Source: Variovorax sp. Root473 (GTDB lineage Bacteria; Pseudomonadota; Gammaproteobacteria; Burkholderiales; Burkholderiaceae_C). Taken from it: a DNA stretch of 64,000 nucleotides. Position 1 is the first letter of the stretch. Each line of letters opens with the position of its first letter. The stretch spans positions 301,606-365,605 of the forward strand of contig NZ_LMEV01000020.1 of the NCBI RefSeq assembly GCF_001426505.1. Reading direction: 5' to 3'. This document shows, piece after piece, positions 34,497 to 42,891 of the stretch. Below the pieces are notes generated by a model, which was given only the letters and a program-made list of their open reading frames with translations, ran no database searches and was not told where the DNA came from. The translations under genes and the position numbers were made by a program.

Positions 34497-35237
34497 TCAG
34501 ACCTGGCCGCCGAGTTCCTTCGCCGCCGCCAGCACGGGCCCGACGTAGCCCGCGTCATACCGATGCGTCGGCATCGTCAGCGTGATCGCCGCGGCGAGAC
34601 GCCCATCCGCATGGAACACCGGCGCCGAGATGCCCGCCAGCTCGGCCGTGCGGTCGCCCACCAACGCGCAATAGCCTTGCGCGCGGATCGCGTCGTACAG
34701 CTTGCGTTCCTTCGCGCCGCGCGGCCGTTCGGCGTCGGGACCGAAGGCGATGAGCACGCGCGCGCCCGCGCCGCGGTCGTTGGGCAGCAAGTCGCCCGCG
34801 CGCACATGGTCGCGCACGACGTGCGACGAATCGACGCGGAACTGGCACAGCCGCACCCAGCTGTCGCCCTGGTTTTGTCGCACGTGGTACGCCGCGCTCT
34901 CGCCGGTGGCGGCGGCGAGCGTGCGCAGCACCGGCAGCACGAGGCGGTCCAGCGACTGCGACGCCGCATACAGCCCGTGCAGCCGCGCGATCTCCAGCCC
35001 CAGCGCATAGCGCCCGTCGTCGTGCCGGCGGATGAGCCGCGCGTGTTCCAGCGAGGCCAAGAGCCGCAGCACCGTGCTCTTGTAGAGCTGCGTGCGCTCG
35101 GCAAACTGCGCGAGCGACAGCGCCTCGTCGCCGGGCTGGAAGGCCGAGAGCAGGCTCAGCGCACGGTCGACCGCGGCGGCGCCGCCGGGGGCGGCGTTGA
35201 GGTCGGACACCGATTCGTTCTGGGCTTTGCGGGGCAT
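34497..35237 (-). CDS. IclR-family transcriptional regulator
   Basis: Regulator of 246 residues. The winged helix spans ~20-80 (AVDRALSLLSAFQPGDEALSLAQFAERTQLYKSTVLRLLASLEHARLIRR), followed by an effector domain with AAYHVRQNQGDSWVRL and GISAPVFHADGRLAAAITLT. The family often represses a divergent catabolic operon and itself. Here the lyase/CoA-transferase operon is divergent, and the 89 bases between starts hold two opposing promoters and two palindromes. The effector is likely an acid or acyl-CoA related to that pathway. Confidence 0.93.
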   Translation of the reverse strand: MPRKAQNESVSDLNAAPGGAAAVDRALSLLSAFQPGDEALSLAQFAERTQLYKSTVLRLLASLEHARLIRRHDDGRYALGLEIARLHGLYAASQSLDRLVLPVLRTLAAATGESAAYHVRQNQGDSWVRLCQFRVDSSHVVRDHVRAGDLLPNDRGAGARVLIAFGPDAERPRGAKERKLYDAIRAQGYCALVGDRTAELAGISAPVFHADGRLAAAITLTMPTHRYDAGYVGPVLAAAKELGGQV

Positions 35238-35245
35238 GGCGTGGC

Positions 35246-35274
35246 TTGACAGTCGGCGGGCTTGCCGATTTAAT
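35246..35274 (+). promoter_or_regulatory. Sigma-70 promoter of the lyase operon
   Basis: TTGACA (35246-35251), a 17-base spacer and TTTAAT (35269-35274) give a near-consensus promoter reading right, with start expected near 35281 and a ~45-base leader before the HMG-CoA-lyase ATG at 35327. Confidence 0.75.
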
Positions 35275-35309
35275 TCTGCTTAACAGAATATAGTTCTGCA
35301 AGATAGAAC
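35274..35309. promoter_or_regulatory. Paired palindromic operators, probably for IclR
   Basis: TTCTG-CTTAA-CAGAA (35274-35288) and GTTCT-GCAAGAT-AGAAC (35293-35309) are two inverted repeats sharing a TTCT/AGAA core. Their centres are 20 bases apart, about two helical turns, so two dimers could bind the same face. They cover the -10/start region of both promoters. Confidence 0.7.
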
Positions 35310-35315
35310 AGTCAA
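35287..35315 (-). promoter_or_regulatory. Sigma-70 promoter of iclR
   Basis: On the minus strand TTGACT (35315-35310), a 17-base spacer and TATATT (35292-35287) form a good promoter for the IclR gene, start near 35280. It faces the lyase promoter so that both transcripts begin at about the same base. The second palindrome fills its spacer exactly. Confidence 0.7.
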
Positions 35316-35326
35316 GAAAGCACCCG

Positions 35327-36262
35327 ATGACCTCCCCCGACGTTCTCATCAGCGAGGTCGGTCCGCGCGACGGCCTGCAATCGGTCAAGGCCGCCATGCC
35401 CACGGCCGACAAGCTGCGCTGGATCGACGCGCTCTACGCCGCCGGCGTGCGCGAGATCGAGGTCGCCTCGTTCGTGCCCGCGAAGCTGCTGCCGCAGATG
35501 GCCGATGCCGCCGAGGTGGTGCGCCACGCGGTCACCCTGCCCGGCCTCACCGTGATGGCGCTGGTGCCCAACCGCAAGGGCGCGCAGGCCGCGCTCGAGG
35601 CGGGCGTGCACAAGCTCACGATGCCGGTGTCGGCCAGCGTCGCGCATTCGCTGGCCAACGTGCGCAAGACGCCGACCGAGATGGTCGAGGAGGTGCGCGC
35701 CATCGCCGAACTGCGCCGCGCCCTCGCGCCGCAGGTGAAGCTCGAAGCGGGCATTTCCACCGCCTTCGGCTGCACGCTGCAGGGCTTGGTGCCGGAAGAC
35801 GACGTGATTCGCCTGGCCGCGCAGTGCATCGAGGCCGGCGCCGACGAATCGGGGCTTTCCGACACGGTGGGCTACGCCAATCCCGCGCAGGTGCGCCGCC
35901 TCTTCAAGCGGCTGCGCGCCGAGATCGGCGTGCACGCGGGCGCGGCCCACATGCACAACACGCGCGGCCTGGGCATCGCGAACTGCCTGGCCGCGTGGGA
36001 CGAAGGCGTTCGCACCTTCGACGCCTCGCTCGGTGGTCTCGGCGGCTGCCCCTATGCGCCCGGCGCCTCGGGCAATGCCGTGACCGAAGACCTCGTCTTC
36101 ATGTTCGAGGCCATGGGCGTTCGCACCGGCATCGACATCCAGAAACTCATCGCGGCGCGCGCGCCGCTCATGGCCGGCCTGCCCGGCGAACCGGTCTACG
36201 GCATGACGCCCGAGGCCGGTTTGCCCAAGGGCTTTGTCCAGGAACACATTGCACATGTCTGA
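35327..36262 (+). CDS. Hydroxymethylglutaryl-CoA lyase family protein
   Basis: Cleaves 3-hydroxy-3-methylglutaryl-CoA or a similar acyl-CoA (for example citramalyl-CoA) to acetyl-CoA plus a keto acid. The 311-residue TIM-barrel protein has EVGPRDGLQ (catalytic Arg/Asp), HMHNTRG (metal histidines) and GGLGGCPYAPGASGN with the catalytic Cys loop. It is first in an operon with a family III CoA-transferase; that pairing suggests an acid activated by CoA transfer and then cleaved, as in leucine, itaconate or citramalate breakdown. The exact substrate is undecided. Confidence 0.92.
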   Translation: MTSPDVLISEVGPRDGLQSVKAAMPTADKLRWIDALYAAGVREIEVASFVPAKLLPQMADAAEVVRHAVTLPGLTVMALVPNRKGAQAALEAGVHKLTMPVSASVAHSLANVRKTPTEMVEEVRAIAELRRALAPQVKLEAGISTAFGCTLQGLVPEDDVIRLAAQCIEAGADESGLSDTVGYANPAQVRRLFKRLRAEIGVHAGAAHMHNTRGLGIANCLAAWDEGVRTFDASLGGLGGCPYAPGASGNAVTEDLVFMFEAMGVRTGIDIQKLIAARAPLMAGLPGEPVYGMTPEAGLPKGFVQEHIAHV

Positions 36263-37445
36263 AGCCAATCCCTTGCCCTACGCGGGCGTGCGCGTCGTCG
36301 AGTTCACCCACATGGTGATGGGTCCCACCTGCGGCCTGCTGCTGGCCGACCTCGGCGCCGAGGTCATCAAGGTCGAGCCCATCGAGGGCGACAACACGCG
36401 CCGCCTGCTGGGCTCGGGCGCGGGGTTCTTTCCGACCTTCAACCGCAACAAGAAGAGCATCGCGCTCGACCTGAAGAAGCCCGAGGGCGTGGAGGCCGCG
36501 CTGCGCCTCATCGCCACCGCCGACATCGTGAGCGAGAACTTCAAGCCCGGCACGATGAAGAAGCTGGGGCTCGACTACGACACGCTGGCCAAGCTCAACC
36601 CGCGCCTGATCTACGTGAGCCACAAGGGCTTCCTGCCCGGTCCCTACGACCACCGCACGGCGCTCGACGAGGTGGTGCAGATGATGGGCGGCCTGGCCTA
36701 CATGACCGGCCGTGCCGGCGACCCGCTGCGCGCGGGCACGAGCGTGAACGACATCATGGGCGGCATGTTCGGCGCCATCGGCGCGATGGCCGCGCTGCGC
36801 CAGCGCGACCTCACCGGCAAGGGCTGCGAGGTGCAGGCTGCGCTGTTCGAGAACAACGTGTTCCTCGTCGCGCAGCACATGATGCAGTTCGCCGCCACCG
36901 GCAAGGCGGCCGACCCGATGCCCAGCCGCATCTCGGCCTGGGCCGTGTACGACGTGTTCACCGTGAAGGACGGCGAGCAGATCTTTCTTGCCGCGGTCAG
37001 CGACAAGCAATGGACGATCTTCTGCAACGCTTTTGGCCTCGAGGAGATGCTGGCCGACCCGCGCCTGAAGACCAACAACGACCGCGTGCGCGCGCGCGAC
37101 TGGATGATGCCGATCCTGCGTTCGCACCTCGCCAACCACAGCGCCGCCGAACTCAGCGCGGTGTTCGAGCAGAACGAGCTGCCCTTCGCGCCCATCACCA
37201 AGCCGCAGGAATTGTTCGACGACCCGCACCTCAATGCGACCGGCGGCCTGGCGCCCGTACGCATGAACGACGGCCACATGGCCAAGGTGCCGCTCGCGCC
37301 CTTCACGCTGGGCGGCGAGCGCCCCGGCATCCGGCTGCAGCCGCCGCACATCGGCGAGCACAGCGAGGCGCTGCTGAAGGAAGTGGGCTACAGCGACGAA
37401 GACATCGCCGCGCTGCGGGCGCAGGGCGTCACGGCCGGCGACTGA
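36255..37445 (+). CDS. CaiB/BaiF family III CoA-transferase
   Basis: Moves CoA between carboxylic acids. The 396-residue protein starts YAGVRVVEFTHMVMGPTCGLLLADLGAEVIKVEP, the family N-terminus, and Asp138 in HRTALDEVVQMMGG is in the position of the catalytic aspartate. C-terminal LPFAPITKPQELFDDPHL is also typical. Its ATG lies 8 bases inside the lyase gene, so the proteins are coupled and probably made in equal amounts. It most likely supplies the acyl-CoA the lyase cleaves. Confidence 0.93.
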   Translation: MSEANPLPYAGVRVVEFTHMVMGPTCGLLLADLGAEVIKVEPIEGDNTRRLLGSGAGFFPTFNRNKKSIALDLKKPEGVEAALRLIATADIVSENFKPGTMKKLGLDYDTLAKLNPRLIYVSHKGFLPGPYDHRTALDEVVQMMGGLAYMTGRAGDPLRAGTSVNDIMGGMFGAIGAMAALRQRDLTGKGCEVQAALFENNVFLVAQHMMQFAATGKAADPMPSRISAWAVYDVFTVKDGEQIFLAAVSDKQWTIFCNAFGLEEMLADPRLKTNNDRVRARDWMMPILRSHLANHSAAELSAVFEQNELPFAPITKPQELFDDPHLNATGGLAPVRMNDGHMAKVPLAPFTLGGERPGIRLQPPHIGEHSEALLKEVGYSDEDIAALRAQGVTAGD

Positions 37446-37486
37446 GCCGGCGACAACGCCGTGGCGGGCGATATAGTTCCCGCGCC

Positions 37487-38413
37487 ATGGACCGCCTCAA
37501 GCAACTCGAATCCTTTGTCTCGGTCGCGACCCGCGGCAGCCTCACCGCGGCGGCCAAGGCGGAAGGCGTGGCGCCCGCGATCATGGGCCGGCGCATCGAC
37601 GCGCTCGAGGAGCGCCTGGGCGTCAAGCTGCTGGTGCGCACCACGCGCCGCATCACGCTCACGCACGAAGGCAGCGCCTTCCTTGAAGATTGCCAGCGGT
37701 TGCTGACCGAGTTCGCGAACGCCGAGGCCAGCGTGAGCGCCGGCGGCATCAAGGCCAGCGGCCACCTGCGCGTGACGGCGCCGGCCGGCTTCGGCCGCCG
37801 CCACGTCGCGCCGCTGGTGCCGCGCTTCCATGCGCTGCATCCGGAGGTGACGATCTCGCTGAACCTCAGCGACCGCGTGGTGGATGTCACCGGCGAGAGC
37901 TTCGACTGCGCCGTGCGCGTGGGCGACCTGCCCGACTCGTCGCTGGTGAGCGTGCGCCTGGCTGACAACCGCCGCCGCTGCGTCGCCACGCCCGAGTTCC
38001 TGCGCCGCCACGGCACGCCGAAGCACCCGGGCGAGCTGTCGCGCTTTGCCTGCCTTGCGCTGTCGAGCGATGCCTCGCAGACGCGCGGCTGGGCCTTTCG
38101 CATCACCAACGAAGAGGGCGCGCAGGAGCTGATCCATCTGCGTCCCAGCGGACCGCTCGATTGTTCGGACGGCCAGGTGCTGCACGACTGGTGCCTCGCG
38201 GGCCACGGCATCGCGTGGCGCAGCACCTGGGAGGTCGAGGCCGAGATCGACGCCGGCCTGCTCGTGCCGGTGCTCGATGACTTCGCCGCGCCGCCCAACG
38301 GCATCTACGCGGTGTTCGCGGGCACCAAGCACCTGCCGCTGCGCGTGCGACTGTGGCTTGATTTCCTCAAAGCGCAGTACGGGCAGCCGGAATTCTGGGG
38401 CGGGCGGTCCTGA
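37487..38413 (+). CDS. LysR-family regulator
   Basis: Regulator of 308 residues. The DNA-binding domain starts MDRLKQLESFVSVATRGSLTAAAKAEGVAPAIMGRRIDALEERLGVKLLVRTTR, with AIM in place of the usual AVS. The effector domain contains RVTAPAGFGRRHVAPLVPRF and CSDGQVLHDWCLAGHGIAWRS. This belongs to the large group of CrgA/DmlR-like regulators in Burkholderiales. It starts 41 bases after the CoA-transferase on the same strand and could be cotranscribed; its target is unknown. Confidence 0.92.
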   Translation: MDRLKQLESFVSVATRGSLTAAAKAEGVAPAIMGRRIDALEERLGVKLLVRTTRRITLTHEGSAFLEDCQRLLTEFANAEASVSAGGIKASGHLRVTAPAGFGRRHVAPLVPRFHALHPEVTISLNLSDRVVDVTGESFDCAVRVGDLPDSSLVSVRLADNRRRCVATPEFLRRHGTPKHPGELSRFACLALSSDASQTRGWAFRITNEEGAQELIHLRPSGPLDCSDGQVLHDWCLAGHGIAWRSTWEVEAEIDAGLLVPVLDDFAAPPNGIYAVFAGTKHLPLRVRLWLDFLKAQYGQPEFWGGRS

Positions 38414-38477
38414 AATCGTGACCGGACGGCACAATGCTTTTTGCATTTGCTTGCAACCCCGATGAAGAAAGTTTCCG

Positions 38478-38930
38478 ATGACGCTCGAAGCCATCCTCGC
38501 CTACCTGCATCTGTTGGCCATCCTCACGATGGTCGTGTTCATTTCCAGTGAGGCTGCGCTGTGCCGCGTCCAGTGGCTCAATGCCGCCGTGGTCGAACGG
38601 CTCGCCAAGGTCGACATGGTCTACGGCATCGCGGCCATCGCGGTGCTGGCCACCGGCATCGCGCGCACCTGGTGGGGCGTGAAGGGCACGGCCTGGTACT
38701 GGACCAACCCGCTGCTGCACGTGAAGCTCACGCTGTTCATCATCGTGGGTGTGCTGTCGATCTTCCCGACGCTGACCTATTTCCGCTGGCGCAAGACGCT
38801 GCGCGCCACCGGCAAGCTGCCGGCAGAGGCCGACATCCTCAAGACGCGCAAGCTGGTGATGATCCAGGCGCACCTGATCGCGCTGATCCCGCTGGTCGCG
38901 GTGTTTCTGGCGCGCGGCTTCGGCAAGTAA
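38478..38930 (+). CDS. DUF2214 membrane protein
   Basis: A 150-residue protein with four hydrophobic segments: AILAYLHLLAILTMVVFISSE, VDMVYGIAAIAVLATGIARTWW, HVKLTLFIIVGVLSIFPTL and MIQAHLIALIPLVAVFLARGF. Pattern and length match DUF2214. The first helix has the His and Glu typical of the family. Role unknown; a heme or redox-linked function has been only suggested by related CopD-like folds. ATG 38478 follows a GAAAG site. Confidence 0.85.
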   Translation: MTLEAILAYLHLLAILTMVVFISSEAALCRVQWLNAAVVERLAKVDMVYGIAAIAVLATGIARTWWGVKGTAWYWTNPLLHVKLTLFIIVGVLSIFPTLTYFRWRKTLRATGKLPAEADILKTRKLVMIQAHLIALIPLVAVFLARGFGK

Positions 38931-38940
38931 TCAGTACAAA

Positions 38941-38974
38941 AGACAAAAAGAAAAGGCCCGCGTGAGCGGGCCCT
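38941..38974 (-). terminator. Intrinsic terminator of the PsiF gene
   Basis: GGCCCGC-GTGA-GCGGGCC spans 38955-38972. On the minus strand it is followed by TTTTCTTTTTGTCT, a strong terminator for the PsiF gene. On the plus strand only CTTT follows, so it would stop DUF2214 transcription weakly. Confidence 0.8.
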
Positions 38975-39024
38975 TTGACTTGGGGGAAACAAATGTCAGC
39001 GCCGCACGGCGGCGCCGCGCCGGA

Positions 39025-39393
39025 TCAGGCCTTGGCGGCGTCGGCTTCGCACTTCTTCATGAAGCTGTTCTTGGCGGCACCGGCCAGCGCCTTGCCGTTC
39101 TTGTCGACAGCCTTGGCGGCGCAGGCGGGCGCGGCGGCGGCCTTGGTGCACTTCTTCATGAAGCTGTTCTTGGCGGCGCCGGCCAGGGGCTTGCCGTTCT
39201 TGTCGATGGCCTTGGCATCGCAGCTGGCGCCACCGGCGGGTGCGGCCGCGGCGGCAGGAGCGGCTGCCGCAGGTGCGGCGGCGGCAGCGGGGGCCACGAC
39301 CGGGGCGGGTGCCTTGTCCTGCGCGTAGGCGCTGAACGACAGGCAGGCGCCGAGCGCGACGGTGGAGGCGACCAGGGAAAGGAGCTTCTTCAT
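39025..39393 (-). CDS. PsiF-repeat periplasmic protein
   Basis: A 122-residue secreted protein. The signal peptide MKKLLSLVASTVALGACLSFSAYA is followed by a 30-residue Pro/Ala linker and two near-identical PsiF units, each with Cys, DKNGKxLAGAAKNSFMKKC. Four cysteines could form two disulfides. PsiF of E. coli is phosphate-starvation inducible; function unknown. The two units at DNA level (around 39034-39110 and 39140-39215) are close repeats, suggesting recent duplication. It is divergent from argS. Confidence 0.88.
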   Translation of the reverse strand: MKKLLSLVASTVALGACLSFSAYAQDKAPAPVVAPAAAAAPAAAAPAAAAAPAGGASCDAKAIDKNGKPLAGAAKNSFMKKCTKAAAAPACAAKAVDKNGKALAGAAKNSFMKKCEADAAKA

Positions 39394-39525
39394 GGTGGAT
39401 ATGTCCTTGCAAGGTTGGGTTGTGACAGACGCCCCGCCTCGGGGCCGACCATCCTAACGGGCGACATCGCCCATCGGATGACGATCGTTAACTGGGTCCG
39501 GGTTTGCCCCCGGTAAAATTCACAG

Positions 39526-41211
39526 ATGCTATTGGTCAAACAGGAGCTGCTCGCGGCGCTCGCGAACACGCTCGAAACCCTCTCTCCCGGCGCCGGTGCC
39601 AAAGCCGCGTTCGAGTCGCCCAAGGTGGCGGCGCACGGCGATTTCGCCAGCACCGCCGCCATGCAGCTCGCCAAGCCGCTGGGGCGCAAGCCCCGCGAAC
39701 TGGCCGAGGAACTGAGCGCTGCGCTGCTCGCCACCCCCGTTTTCGGCCAATGGGTCGAGGCCATCGAGATCGCCGGTCCCGGCTTCCTCAACATCCGCCT
39801 GAAGGCCGCCGCCAAGCAGCAGATCGTGCGCGAGGTGCTGGCCGCCGGCGAAGGCTTCGGCCAGCAGCCCGCCACCGGCGAAAAAGTGCTGGTCGAGTTC
39901 GTGTCGGCCAACCCGACCGGTCCGCTGCACGTCGGCCACGGCCGCCAGGCGGCGCTGGGCGATGCCATCTGCAACCTGCAGGCCTCGCAGGGCCAGAGCG
40001 TGTGGCGCGAGTTCTATTACAACGACGCCGGCGTGCAGATCCAGACGCTGGCCAACAGCACGCAATTGCGCGCCAAGGGCTTCAAGCCCGGCGACCCCGA
40101 GTGGCCCAGCGGCGAAAAAGCCCCGGCCTACAACGGCGACTACATCGCCGACATCGCCGAAGATTTCAAGGCGAAGAAGACCGTCAAGTCGGACGACCGC
40201 GAGTACACCGCCAGCGGCGACATCGACGACCTGGACAGCATCCGCGAATTCGCCGTGGCCTACCTGCGCCGCGAGCAGGACCTCGACCTGCAGGCCTTCC
40301 GCGTGCGCTTCGACAACTACTACCTCGAGTCCAGCCTCTACACCAGCGGCCGCGTCGAGGCGGCCGTGGCCAAGCTCGTGGCCGCCGGCAAGACCTACGA
40401 GCAGGACGGCGCGCTGTGGCTGAAGTCGACCGACTACGGCGACGACAAAGACCGCGTGATGAAGAAGCAGGACGGCACGTACACGTACTTCGTGCCCGAC
40501 GTCGCGTACCACATCGCCAAGTGGGAGCGCGGTTTCCACAAGGTCGTGAACATCCAGGGCACCGATCACCACGGCACCATCGCGCGCGTGCGCGCCGGCC
40601 TGCAGGCCGCGGGCGAAGGCATTCCCGAGGGCTACCCCGACTACGTGCTGCACACCATGGTGCGCGTCATGAAGGGCGGCGAAGAGGTCAAGATCAGCAA
40701 GCGCGCCGGCAGCTACGTCACGCTGCGCGACCTGATCGAGTGGACCAGCACCGATGCCGTGCGCTTCTTTTTGCTCAGCCGCAAGCCCGACACCGAATAC
40801 ACCTTCGACGTCGACCTGGCGGTCACGAAGAACAACGACAACCCCGTGTACTACGTGCAGTACGCCCACGCGCGCATCTGCTCGGTGCTCGCGGCCTGGG
40901 GCGGCGACGCGGCTGCGCTCAAGGCGGTCGACCTGTCGCCGCTGGACAGCCCGGCGGCCCAGGCGCTAATGCTGCTGCTGGCCAAGTACCCGGCCATGCT
41001 GACGGCCGCGGCGAAGGATTTCGCCCCGCACGATGTGACTTTCTACCTGCGCGAACTCGCGGCCAGCTACCACAGCTACTACGATGCCGAGCGCATCCTG
41101 GTGGACGACGAACCCGTCAAGCTGGCGCGTCTCGCACTCGTCGCAGCCGCTGCGCAGGTGCTGCACAATGGCCTCGCGATCCTCGGCGTCAGTGCGCCGA
41201 GCAAGATGTGA
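39526..41211 (+). CDS. argS: Arginyl-tRNA synthetase
   Basis: Class I synthetase charging tRNA-Arg; 561 residues. The N-terminal additional domain precedes VEFVSANPTGPLHVGHGRQAALGD with HVGH at 135-138. The KMSKS-like loop is VKISKRAGSYVTLRDL at ~388-400, degenerate as is usual in ArgRS, and the DALR anticodon domain closes the protein (ARLALVAAAAQVLHNGLAILGVSAPSKM). It is followed 14 bases later by the SPOR gene and probably cotranscribed with it and dsbA. Confidence 0.97.
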   Translation: MLLVKQELLAALANTLETLSPGAGAKAAFESPKVAAHGDFASTAAMQLAKPLGRKPRELAEELSAALLATPVFGQWVEAIEIAGPGFLNIRLKAAAKQQIVREVLAAGEGFGQQPATGEKVLVEFVSANPTGPLHVGHGRQAALGDAICNLQASQGQSVWREFYYNDAGVQIQTLANSTQLRAKGFKPGDPEWPSGEKAPAYNGDYIADIAEDFKAKKTVKSDDREYTASGDIDDLDSIREFAVAYLRREQDLDLQAFRVRFDNYYLESSLYTSGRVEAAVAKLVAAGKTYEQDGALWLKSTDYGDDKDRVMKKQDGTYTYFVPDVAYHIAKWERGFHKVVNIQGTDHHGTIARVRAGLQAAGEGIPEGYPDYVLHTMVRVMKGGEEVKISKRAGSYVTLRDLIEWTSTDAVRFFLLSRKPDTEYTFDVDLAVTKNNDNPVYYVQYAHARICSVLAAWGGDAAALKAVDLSPLDSPAAQALMLLLAKYPAMLTAAAKDFAPHDVTFYLRELAASYHSYYDAERILVDDEPVKLARLALVAAAAQVLHNGLAILGVSAPSKM

Positions 41212-41225
41212 ATCACCCTCTGAAC

Positions 41226-41972
41226 ATGAAGAAGACAAGCAGACAACGCGGCAACATCGTCATCGGGCTGATCATCGGCCTGGTGCTCGGTCTGGGCGTC
41301 GCCCTGGGCATCGCGGTGTACGTCACCAAGGTGCCGATCCCGTTCGTCAACAAGACGCAACGCGGCGGTGCCGAGCAGGACGAAGCCGAAGCCCGCAAGA
41401 ACCGCGACTGGGACCCGAACGCACCGCTGGCCGGCAAGGCCGGTGCGCCCAAGCCGGCCGCCACGCCACCGGCCGCCACGGCCACCGGCCCGGTGAACCC
41501 GATCACCGGCGCCCCCGTCACCGTGGCACCCGGCACGCCGCCCACGGCCGCCGCGCCCGTCACCGCCCCGGCCCCCGTGGTGGTGGCGCCCAAGCCGGCG
41601 CGTCCCGCGCCGACGCCGGCCGAAGCCAACGCACTGCCGCCGTCGAACGATCCGCTGGGCGACCTCGCCCGGGCCCGCGCAGGCGGCAGCAGCACGACCA
41701 CCGCTTCGGCCGCACCGTCGGCGTCGGGTGCCGACCCCTTCATGTACTTCGTGCAGGCCGGCGCCTTCCGCACCACCGACGACGCCGAGGCGCAGCGCGC
41801 CAAGCTCTCGCTCATGGGCGTCGAGGCCAAGGTCACCGAGCGCGAGCAGGCCGGTCGCACGGTCTACCGCGTGCGCGCCGGCCCGTTCAACAAGAAGGAC
41901 GACGCCGACCGGCTCAAGGAACGGCTCGACGGCGGCGGCCTGGAATCGGCGCTGGTCCGTGTCCAGCGCTGA
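41226..41972 (+). CDS. SPOR-domain cell-division protein (FtsN-like)
   Basis: Inner-membrane protein of 248 residues: short cytoplasmic tail, one helix (NIVIGLIIGLVLGLGVALGIAVYV), a long Pro/Ala/Thr linker and a C-terminal SPOR domain (DPFMYFVQAGAFRTTDDAEAQRAKLSLMGVEAKVTERE, YRVRAGPFNKKDDADRLKERL). SPOR binds denuded peptidoglycan at the septum. FtsN-like topology suggests a role in division. ATG 41226 (MKKTSRQRGN) is used; a GTG at 41208 overlapping the argS stop is also possible. Position after argS is conserved in betaproteobacteria. Confidence 0.9.
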   Translation: MKKTSRQRGNIVIGLIIGLVLGLGVALGIAVYVTKVPIPFVNKTQRGGAEQDEAEARKNRDWDPNAPLAGKAGAPKPAATPPAATATGPVNPITGAPVTVAPGTPPTAAAPVTAPAPVVVAPKPARPAPTPAEANALPPSNDPLGDLARARAGGSSTTTASAAPSASGADPFMYFVQAGAFRTTDDAEAQRAKLSLMGVEAKVTEREQAGRTVYRVRAGPFNKKDDADRLKERLDGGGLESALVRVQR

Positions 41973-42125
41973 CCCACGGCTTTCTTGATCAGCCCCCAAG
42001 CTTCGCCCGCGCGGCATCTGCCGCACGCTGTTTTTGTCAATTCGAGCGCCTCGGGCGCGCTGCCCACGGGGAACTCCCTGCGGCGCGCCGGCTCTGTCTG
42101 CGGTACCCACAGGAGAACCTTTTCC

Positions 42126-42770
42126 ATGAAACGTCGTGACTTTTCGCTGGCCGCCACTTCGATCGGGCTGCTTTCGCTGGCTGCCGTTCCGGCACACGCC
42201 CAGCGCGCCCCCAAGGCCGGCACCGATTTCCTCGTGCTCGACAAGCGCGTGCCGGTCGATGCACCGGCCGGCAAGGTCGAGGTGGTGGAGTTCTTCTCGT
42301 ACAACTGCCCGCATTGCAACGACTTCGAGCCCTCGCTCGAGGCCTGGGTCAAGGCAGCCCCGAAGGACGTGGCGTTCCGCCGCATCCCGGTGCCCTTCGT
42401 GGGCAACGACGTCGAAGCCAAGCAGCGCCTGTACTTCACGCTCGAAGCCATGGGCAAGCTGGAGGAATACCACCCGAAGGTCTTCGCCGCCATCCATGCG
42501 CAGCGCCAGAACCTGAACGGCGAAGCCAACATCCAGGCCTGGGCCGAGCGTGCCGGCCTCGATGGCGCCAAGTTCAAGGAAACCTTTGCGTCCTTCGGCG
42601 TGGCCAGCAAGGCCCGCCGCGCCGCGCAGCAGACCGAGGCCTACAAGGTGGCCGGCGTGCCGGCCCTGGCCGTCGCAGGCCGCTGGTATGTCGACGGCGA
42701 AACCGCCGGCAGCATGTCCAAGGTGCTGCAAGTGGCGACCTTCCTCATCGGCGAAGCCAAGAAGGGCTGA
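42126..42770 (+). CDS. dsbA: Thiol:disulfide interchange protein DsbA
   Basis: Periplasmic oxidase that introduces disulfides into exported proteins. The 214-residue protein has a signal MKRRDFSLAATSIGLLSLAA with a twin arginine, the active site C61-P-H-C64 in FFSYNCPHCNDFEP, and the cis-proline loop AGVPALAVAGRWY. The CPHC dipeptide is that of classic DsbA. A terminator follows. The frame is open upstream to 41985, but the start at 42126 follows AGGAGAA and gives the signal peptide. Confidence 0.95.
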   Translation: MKRRDFSLAATSIGLLSLAAVPAHAQRAPKAGTDFLVLDKRVPVDAPAGKVEVVEFFSYNCPHCNDFEPSLEAWVKAAPKDVAFRRIPVPFVGNDVEAKQRLYFTLEAMGKLEEYHPKVFAAIHAQRQNLNGEANIQAWAERAGLDGAKFKETFASFGVASKARRAAQQTEAYKVAGVPALAVAGRWYVDGETAGSMSKVLQVATFLIGEAKKG

Positions 42771-42805
42771 CCGCCCCGGCGACCTGCTTTCCGGTCGAAT
42801 GCAAG

Positions 42806-42826
42806 GCCCGCTTCGGCGGGCTTTTT
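42806..42826 (+). terminator. Intrinsic terminator after dsbA
   Basis: GCCCGC-TTCG-GCGGGC with the stable TTCG tetraloop (42806-42821) is followed by TTTTT. It ends the argS-SPOR-dsbA transcript and isolates lptA. Confidence 0.9.
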
Positions 42827-42891
42827 CATTGGCGGCGGTGGTCAATCACCGTCCCACGCATACAATGTTTCAGAGCAAGTTTCGTGCCTTT

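Noticed and set aside
36168..37361. Minus-strand frame opposite the CoA-transferase
   Set aside because: No motif, His/Val/Arg-rich; an antisense shadow of a clear enzyme gene.
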